This document shows, piece after piece, positions 58,899 through 64,000 of a stretch of 64,000 nucleotides of DNA. The notes beneath the pieces were generated by a model. It searched no databases, had not been told where the DNA came from, and saw only the letters and a program-made list of their open reading frames with translations. Position numbers and translations under genes: made by a program. Every line of letters starts with the position of its first letter. Position 1 is the first letter of the stretch. The DNA is taken from positions 124,001 to 188,000 of the forward strand of contig WNNJ02002785.1 of the NCBI GenBank assembly GCA_012934845.2. The letters are read 5' to 3'. Origin of the DNA: Pomphorhynchus laevis. Its lineage: Eukaryota > Acanthocephala > Palaeacanthocephala > Echinorhynchida > Pomphorhynchidae.

Positions 58899-59539
58899 CT
58901 AAATTGGTCGAAACGTGGAATTAAATGCCAAGTAATGCAAATATAATGTTTTTATATTGTAGAATATGAAAACATATTGTAGAATCTTTTAATGAAAGTT
59001 TATATTTGCCAATAAGTAATCAGAATAATATATTATTTTAATGATTTTAATTTAAAAATTGTATTTTGTAGAATTTAATGCCGATTAACTTTCAAGATAT
59101 CAAATCATTTAAAAGTTTTTTTGTAGCCGTATTCTTTCATTTGATTTAAAAAAATGCGTTTTGCTTGTATGTAAATTGATGTTTTTTTAAATTTATAAAG
59201 GAGTGATGTAGTGCAAAATACAATATAGCGTGTAAAAGAATACAAATTTGAAAATAAAATTTTTATTGGAATTTGAATACTAGAAGCATATTAATATATT
59301 CAACTTTTACTTAAATGAGTTACAGTTATCGTCAAATTGGATTTGGTTTCTTTAACTTATTAAGAAATAGTATTGGTCTATAAAAATTAAACTTGAACAT
59401 TTCAAGCCAATAGCATCAGTAATTTAGAAAATCACTATACGATGTGGATTTTGAAATACATTTGGTTGATTATTTCCATAAAAGGAAATGCTACAATTTA
59501 AATAAGTAAATGTTAATTAATTTCAGAAATGTAAAAGCG

Positions 59540-59712
59540 TTTCTGGATCAAAGATAGAAGGAAAATTTTATTTGATATTTCGCTTACATCTGTTGGCATC
59601 TTCAGAAAATTACTAATTTCTGAAGATAAAAGTAATTTTAAGTAATTTTATGAAGATGCTAACAGAGGTTAGCGAAATATCCAATAAAATTTTCCCTTAT
59701 TTTGCTGAATGA
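59540..59712. repeat. Inverted-repeat element with hammerhead-like centres on both strands
   Basis: Arms 59543-59610 and 59645-59712 are reverse complements. The right arm (plus) reads TGAAGAT, stem GCTAAC...GTTAGC around AGAG, then GAAATATCC (59650-59682). The left arm on the minus strand reads CTGAAGAT, GCCAAC...GTAAGC around AGAT, then GAAATATC (59604-59573). CTGAAGA is an allowed CTGANGA form, but one extra T separates it from stem II, and stem III would be the minimal A-TA-T form. It lies in a TEP1 intron. Relatives are at 7856, 13740, 25681 and 41555. Confidence 0.65.
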
Positions 59713-59798
59713 CTTAAATATAAAGCCTTGATTTATGAAAAATGAAATATATTTCAAATATATAATTTGTTTTATTGGTAAAATTAAAATGTACTTAC

Positions 59799-59931
59799 GT
59801 GTGGTTGATTAATTAATCCTATTTCTTGGATGATTAACGTTCTTCCTGGAAGTAGTGGAACATTTAATTCCGTAGCAATTCGGCAAGCCTTGTTCAATGC
59901 TTCGAATACCAGGCTAAGGTCAACATTTGAG
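59799..59931 (-). CDS. TEP1: TEP1 homologue: end of TROVE domain
   Basis: Acceptor TATTTTTTAG ends at 59932, donor GTAAGT starts at 59798. It encodes SNVDLSLVFEALNKACRIAT then ELNVPLLPGRTLIIQEIGLI and NQPH. This matches the ALETAVNLSVKHSLPLLPGR-TVLV segment where the TROVE RNA-binding domain of TEP1/Ro60 passes into the vWA-like fold. It enters in phase 2, so at least one more upstream exon exists. The metal-binding Ser pattern (DxSxS) of Ro60 is not kept. Confidence 0.87.
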
Positions 59932-62497
59932 CTAAAAAATAAATATATTTAAACGACAATTGCTGAAAAAATTTGTACCATTGCTCTAAGTATCGTGCTT
60001 TGAGGTTAATTTGCTTTTTATATAGCCGTCCATTCGAAATGACAGTCGATTCTAATATTTTAATATTAGATTGATTATTTAATTGATTATTTATTTCTGA
60101 TGTAAAAATATTATTTTAATATTTAAACGCTAATAATTATTTTTAACGACTAGAAAAATAATGATTTGAAATATAAGAGTCAATCATTTTGAGTTAACCA
60201 TAAGATTAAACATATGGTGGTACTGTTACTGTAGCAATAATAATATAATATGATAATATTATTATATTACAATATAATATAATAATATGCAATAATAAAC
60301 AAGGTTGCAAGATTCAGATTTTTGTGGAAATGTAAGCGACAATGGCTTTTTTATCAAAATATTTTTAATTTCATCATATATTTAATTCATGAATTAGCTG
60401 TCAGAGTCAAACAATGTAAATAAAAAATTAAAATGAATAAAAATAAACTGATTATCAGGGGATTATCCTTCTGTATGCTTTAAAAATATCAATTTTTGTC
60501 ACTACATATACGAAAATTACAATGTTATATTAATGAAATTATACTTTTATTACAAATGAATTACATCTGATAATGTGATAATTATAGATTTCTGATAATT
60601 TTAGAATTCTATAATATTATAGAATTTGTAATATTTATATTTATTAATTGATATTTATTATATAATATATTTATTGTTAAAAAAGATTAAACTTGACCAC
60701 ATTTATTATCCGACGGATTCTTTTAGAATTTAAATTTTTAAAATTAATTTTTATTTTAATTTTGTATGTGCATAATTGTCTTAATTTAAAAAATAAACAT
60801 GTTAGCTACTGTAAAAAGTGTCGATCGGGTATTCATGTCGATTAATCGATTTTAGAAGTATCGATTAACAGCAGCTGAAGTTCAGATACTCCAAACCGAT
60901 CTGCACAAGCTGAGGATTATCTCAACACGTAACTTAATTTCTAATCAAATATCCAAAATGTATCATGTTCGATACACCTTAATGAAAATACATTAGTTTA
61001 CTGACCTTCTAAACATACAAGTGAAGCTTATTGCAGATAACCGGATTTCGAAATTTATCCCTAAGCCTCCAACATTCTTATCAAACAGAATCACCTCGTT
61101 TTCGAAAAAAAGTGATGGTATAATAATGGAATAATTCGGAAAACCCCATTTATGTCAAAACTAACCCTCGATATTAACAGAATAAAGGATAACTTTTAAG
61201 TTTGGCAAAGTTTAACTCTTAATGAAAGCATCATGTCCAGAACACAACCACATATCGTCTTTCGATTGCAAAAATAGCTATCTTAGCTTCTCAACACAAG
61301 TATCCTTGATATTTCTTAATTTTTAAAGAAATACTCGATATTTATTTTAATGAGATAAGTATAATTGATTATAAATTTCAAGTTTTTTTGCATAAATAAA
61401 TATGGTTACGTTGAAATACTTAACTAATCATTAATTATTTACGATTTCAACAATTCGCATAAAATCAAAATATAGAAGGATTTTAACCGTTTAGTTATGA
61501 GTGAGATATTAAATTTATAAAATTGTTATTATCTGAAGTTATTTTTTAATTTTAGAAAATATGTTTTTTGTCGTGTATATACTTAATATTCAAGAGGTTA
61601 TTTATTTAATTCAAAAGCATTAAAAATTACATATATGTTATTAAATAAATACTTATTTAAAATATTAACAAAAGTATTTGTTATTAACAAATGCAAATAT
61701 ATTTGTCGATATTTATTAATATATAAATGTCGAGTAATTAATTTAATTTTTTTAATTAATTTAATTTAAGTAATTTTATTATCGAGTATTCAATTAATCG
61801 AGTGAATATAAGTGATAATTAGATACAATGCATTCACATTTCGTTTTACGAAAGAATTTTAATACAATTTTTTTAATTTACACGAACAGGAAAGTATAAA
61901 CCTGCATGCTTTTTTATAACCTTCGTCGGGGAGCTTAACCCTGGAATGCGCCTAGTGACTTCCATTCAGAGGTGTAGTGCGCTTAGTGAATTCCATTCAG
62001 AGGTTTACTGAGGAGTCAATTACTGTCGAAGTTGTGTAGCTACAGGGCCACACTGATGAGACCACAATGTAGTGATGAGTAGGCTAAGGTTGAAATGCCC
62101 CATTGGGGTTAGACGTCTGTGGTAGCTTCCCGACGGGTTAAGCTTCCCGACGAAGGTTTTATAAAAAGCATGCAGGTTTATACTTTCCTGTTCATGTTTA
62201 TTAAAAAAGTTGTATTAAAATTCTTTCGTACCTGATATTAGAATTAAAATTCCCATTCCGGGTTAAGCTTCCCGACGAAGGTTTTATAAAAAGCATGCAG
62301 GTTTATACTTTCCTGTTCATGTTTATTAAAAAAGTTGTATTAAAATTCTTTCGTACCTGATATTAGAATTAAAATTCATCACCAAGAGTTAAAATTCGTT
62401 TTACATAAATTCACAAACGCTTATATAGTGTTTTACAAATACCAAAAGCGATAAATATATTTTCCTAATTTTGAATAAAATGCTTAAATCTAAATAC
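59932..62497. other. TEP1 upstream intron or flank, with old repeats
   Basis: No secure exon was found. At 60870-61010 the plus strand has an open stretch (AEVQILQTDLHKLRIISTRN, LISNQISKMYHV) that faintly resembles the thumb of a non-LTR RT. The rest is AT-rich up to the inverted repeat at 61845. Confidence 0.4.
61845..62366. repeat. Inverted plus direct repeat unit with GC-rich middle
   Basis: The left arm (about 61845-61945) and right arm (about 62133-62232) are inverted copies; for example GAAAGTATAAACCTGCATGC faces its complement at 62177. The right arm is then repeated directly at 62256-62366, a 126-bp period. The middle (61945-62133) is GC-balanced and contains two copies of CCATTCAGAGGT. 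It also has CTGATGA (62053-62059), GACC (62060-62063) that can pair with GGTT (62088-62091), then GAAA (62092-62095) and a CCCC/GGGG hairpin, a weaker hammerhead-like arrangement with a long stem II loop. No coding frame. Confidence 0.7.
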
Positions 62498-62576
62498 CTG
62501 AGCACTTTGCATTATTTAGTGCTATAAATGGAGTCACATAATCGACAGGAAATATTTTACATTTTCTAATTTCGTC
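62498..62576 (-). CDS. Possible upstream TEP1 exon (TROVE)
   Basis: Acceptor-like TTGAACTTAAG and donor GTATTT bracket 26 codons: DEIRKCKIFPVDYVTPFIAL then NNAKCS. IFPVDYVTPFIALNNA is reminiscent of the QFPFRFLNAHDAIDAL stretch in TEP1 TROVE domains. The exit phase (1) does not fit the entry phase (2) of the exon at 59931, so another exon would have to lie between. Short and unproven. Confidence 0.3.
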
Positions 62577-62865
62577 CTTAAGTTCAAAAGAATTGAATTT
62601 CGTATATATTTATTGGATTTTGTATATATTTTTGTAAGATCTAAAAAATTGAAATTAATTGCTGAAAATTAATTTGTGTATTAATTAATCTGACAAAACA
62701 CACAATGACTACTATATAATTAAATAAATAATTATTGTTTAATATTAATATTTATTTCTAATTATATAATTAACTAAATAATAATTTATTTTTTTTGAAA
62801 ATTAATTTGTGTATTATTAATTTGACAATACACACTTTGATAATACAATTTGATTTGACAATACA

Positions 62866-62955
62866 CACTAACCTGGCGCCAGCTCTAGCACAAAAACGAG
62901 ATGTATGGAGAAGACATATCAAAGTCGCCGACCCTGACCTGCCAGGAAAAGGCAA
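62866..62955 (+). mobile_element. 3' tail of a non-LTR retrotransposon
   Basis: The plus strand encodes APALAQKRDVWRRHIKVADP then DLPGKGNE and a stop, the characteristic C-terminal end of a non-LTR polyprotein (…R-x-x-W-R-x…V-A-D-P…), followed by a GAAGAAG-rich tail. Only about 30 codons remain. Confidence 0.7.
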
Positions 62956-63109
62956 CGAATAAGAAGAAGACTGACTAATATTAATGAAAATTTGTATAAT
63001 ATTCAAGATTTAATGAAAATTTTTGTATTTTTGCCCATCGCAAGCTTCCTGATGTTGTACGATGAATATCGATAGATATTTAAGCTACATTTAATTAGTG
63101 GAGAGAAAA

Positions 63110-63235
63110 GTCATATTTTCAATAGCTAAATGCTATAATCCAGAATATAGAGTTTTAAACACTGAACATTTTCAATAGCTAAATGCTATAATCCAGAATA
63201 TAGAATTTTAAACACTGAACATTTTCAGTGTTTAA
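63110..63235. repeat. 55-bp direct duplication
   Basis: CATTTTCAATAGCTAAATGC... to TTTTAAACACTGAA occurs twice in tandem (about 63112-63167 and 63168-63223), ending in a short inverted CACTGAA/TTCAGTG. Confidence 0.8.
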
Positions 63236-63394
63236 AAAGGAGCACGAAAAAGGATCAACAAAAAAGGAGCACGTCTAATTGTTTGATCTACTGCGCTGTG
63301 GTGAACATGATTATGGAAAGAATTTTGAACACAGATTCGCTTCGTCGTGAACTAACTGTATATTTTGATTGAGTTGTACATTTTTCATAATTTT

Positions 63395-63905
63395 GTCTTG
63401 AGAATGATAGCAGTTAGCTATCGAAAATTTGACTTTCAATAAAAATAATAATGATTTCACTGTCTCAACTAATTGAATACAGTTTAAAATGAGTAAACAA
63501 TTAAATTATAAGATAAATGGTATATTGTTAAATACAATTTTAGTTTTATGGCAATTTTAAGTAATTGAAATTTAATTTACGCTAATTTTAATGATAATTT
63601 GATTTCAAAACTCGTGTATCTTATTATTTGAACACTTTGATTTACTGCTTAAAAGTATATTATAATATATTAAATTATAATATAAATTATAATATATTAT
63701 AGTAATAATAATTTTAGGACAAAATTATTTGATCATAAGAATGATAGCAGTTAGCTATCGAAAATTGGACTTTTAATAAAAATAATAATTTCACTCTCTT
63801 CACTAATAAAATATAATTTAAAATGAGTGAACAGTCAATTTATAATAAATAATTAAATAAAAAGTTATTGCTTAATATTAATATTTATTTATTTTCAATT
63901 TAATA
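63395..63905. repeat. Two direct copies of a PLE-end-like hairpin segment
   Basis: AATGATAGCAGTTAGCTATC then GAAAATT, with GATAGC (63406-63411) pairing to GCTATC (63417-63422), is followed by GACTTTCAATAAAAATAATA and about 100 bp of common sequence. The same segment recurs 338 bp later (hairpin 63744-63760). GATAGC...GCTATC-GAAA is the terminal signature of the PLE at 48357-50966. Confidence 0.65.
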
Positions 63906-64000
63906 ATAAACTAAATAATAAAGAATTTATTAATGATTGAGTGATTAGTAATGTAGAAACATAGCAAACTACAGACTACAATAGTTGCAAAATGAACAAA

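Noticed and set aside
60870-61010. Plus-strand stretch LQTDLHKLRIISTRN as an RT thumb
   Set aside because: Similarity is too weak and no RT motif lies upstream within range; kept only as a remark.

Overview
This is nuclear DNA from an invertebrate animal that I cannot place more precisely. It is very AT-rich, has spliced genes with GT-AG introns (two of only 49 and 51 bp, others of several kb), and is full of decayed non-LTR retrotransposons and Penelope-like elements (PLEs). No bacterial, organellar or viral gene organisation is visible, and I saw no tRNA or rRNA gene.

Only two host genes can be recognised, and they converge tail to tail about 2.1 kb apart. On the plus strand, a membrane-associated progesterone receptor component (PGRMC; cytochrome b5-like haem protein) is split into three exons at 26294-26573, 29373-29528 and 39778-39863. 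Its first intron holds a 2.36 kb array of about 147 copies of a 16-bp unit. Its 10.2 kb second intron holds retrotransposon copies, structured PLE 3' cassettes, an eight-copy array of a 246/261-bp unit, and one possible antisense coding exon. On the minus strand, a TEP1 homologue (telomerase protein component 1) runs from beyond the right part of the window down to 42004. Seven exons join in frame and encode the end of the TROVE domain, a vWA-like segment with an acidic insert, DUF4062, NACHT and a long WD40 region. More 5' exons must lie to the right.

Region by region: 1-5190 holds non-LTR copies and a PLE. 5440-7985 holds several large inverted-repeat elements. 7990-13700 holds old non-LTR copies on both strands. 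15320-16480 holds another non-LTR reverse transcriptase, followed by a near-perfect palindrome with a hammerhead ribozyme core on each strand. 19505-22480 is a cluster of partly duplicated, extremely AT-rich PLE pieces. 24301-25575 is an RT-element fragment split by a FLYWCH-bearing transposon remnant. 26294-39863 is the PGRMC gene and 42004-59931 the TEP1-like gene. A complete PLE with inverted ends and a 12-bp target-site duplication sits in one TEP1 intron. 59932-64000 is TEP1 5' flank or intron with more repeats.

The most interesting theme is self-cleaving-RNA-like sequence. Canonical hammerhead cores (CTGATGA, closed stem II, GAAA, short stem III, GTC) lie at 55209-55244 and in the palindrome at 16536-16858. 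Looser versions recur at the ends or centres of other inverted repeats. Hammerheads are known from the terminal repeats of PLEs, so these probably mark PLE-derived units, but several families here appear distinct.
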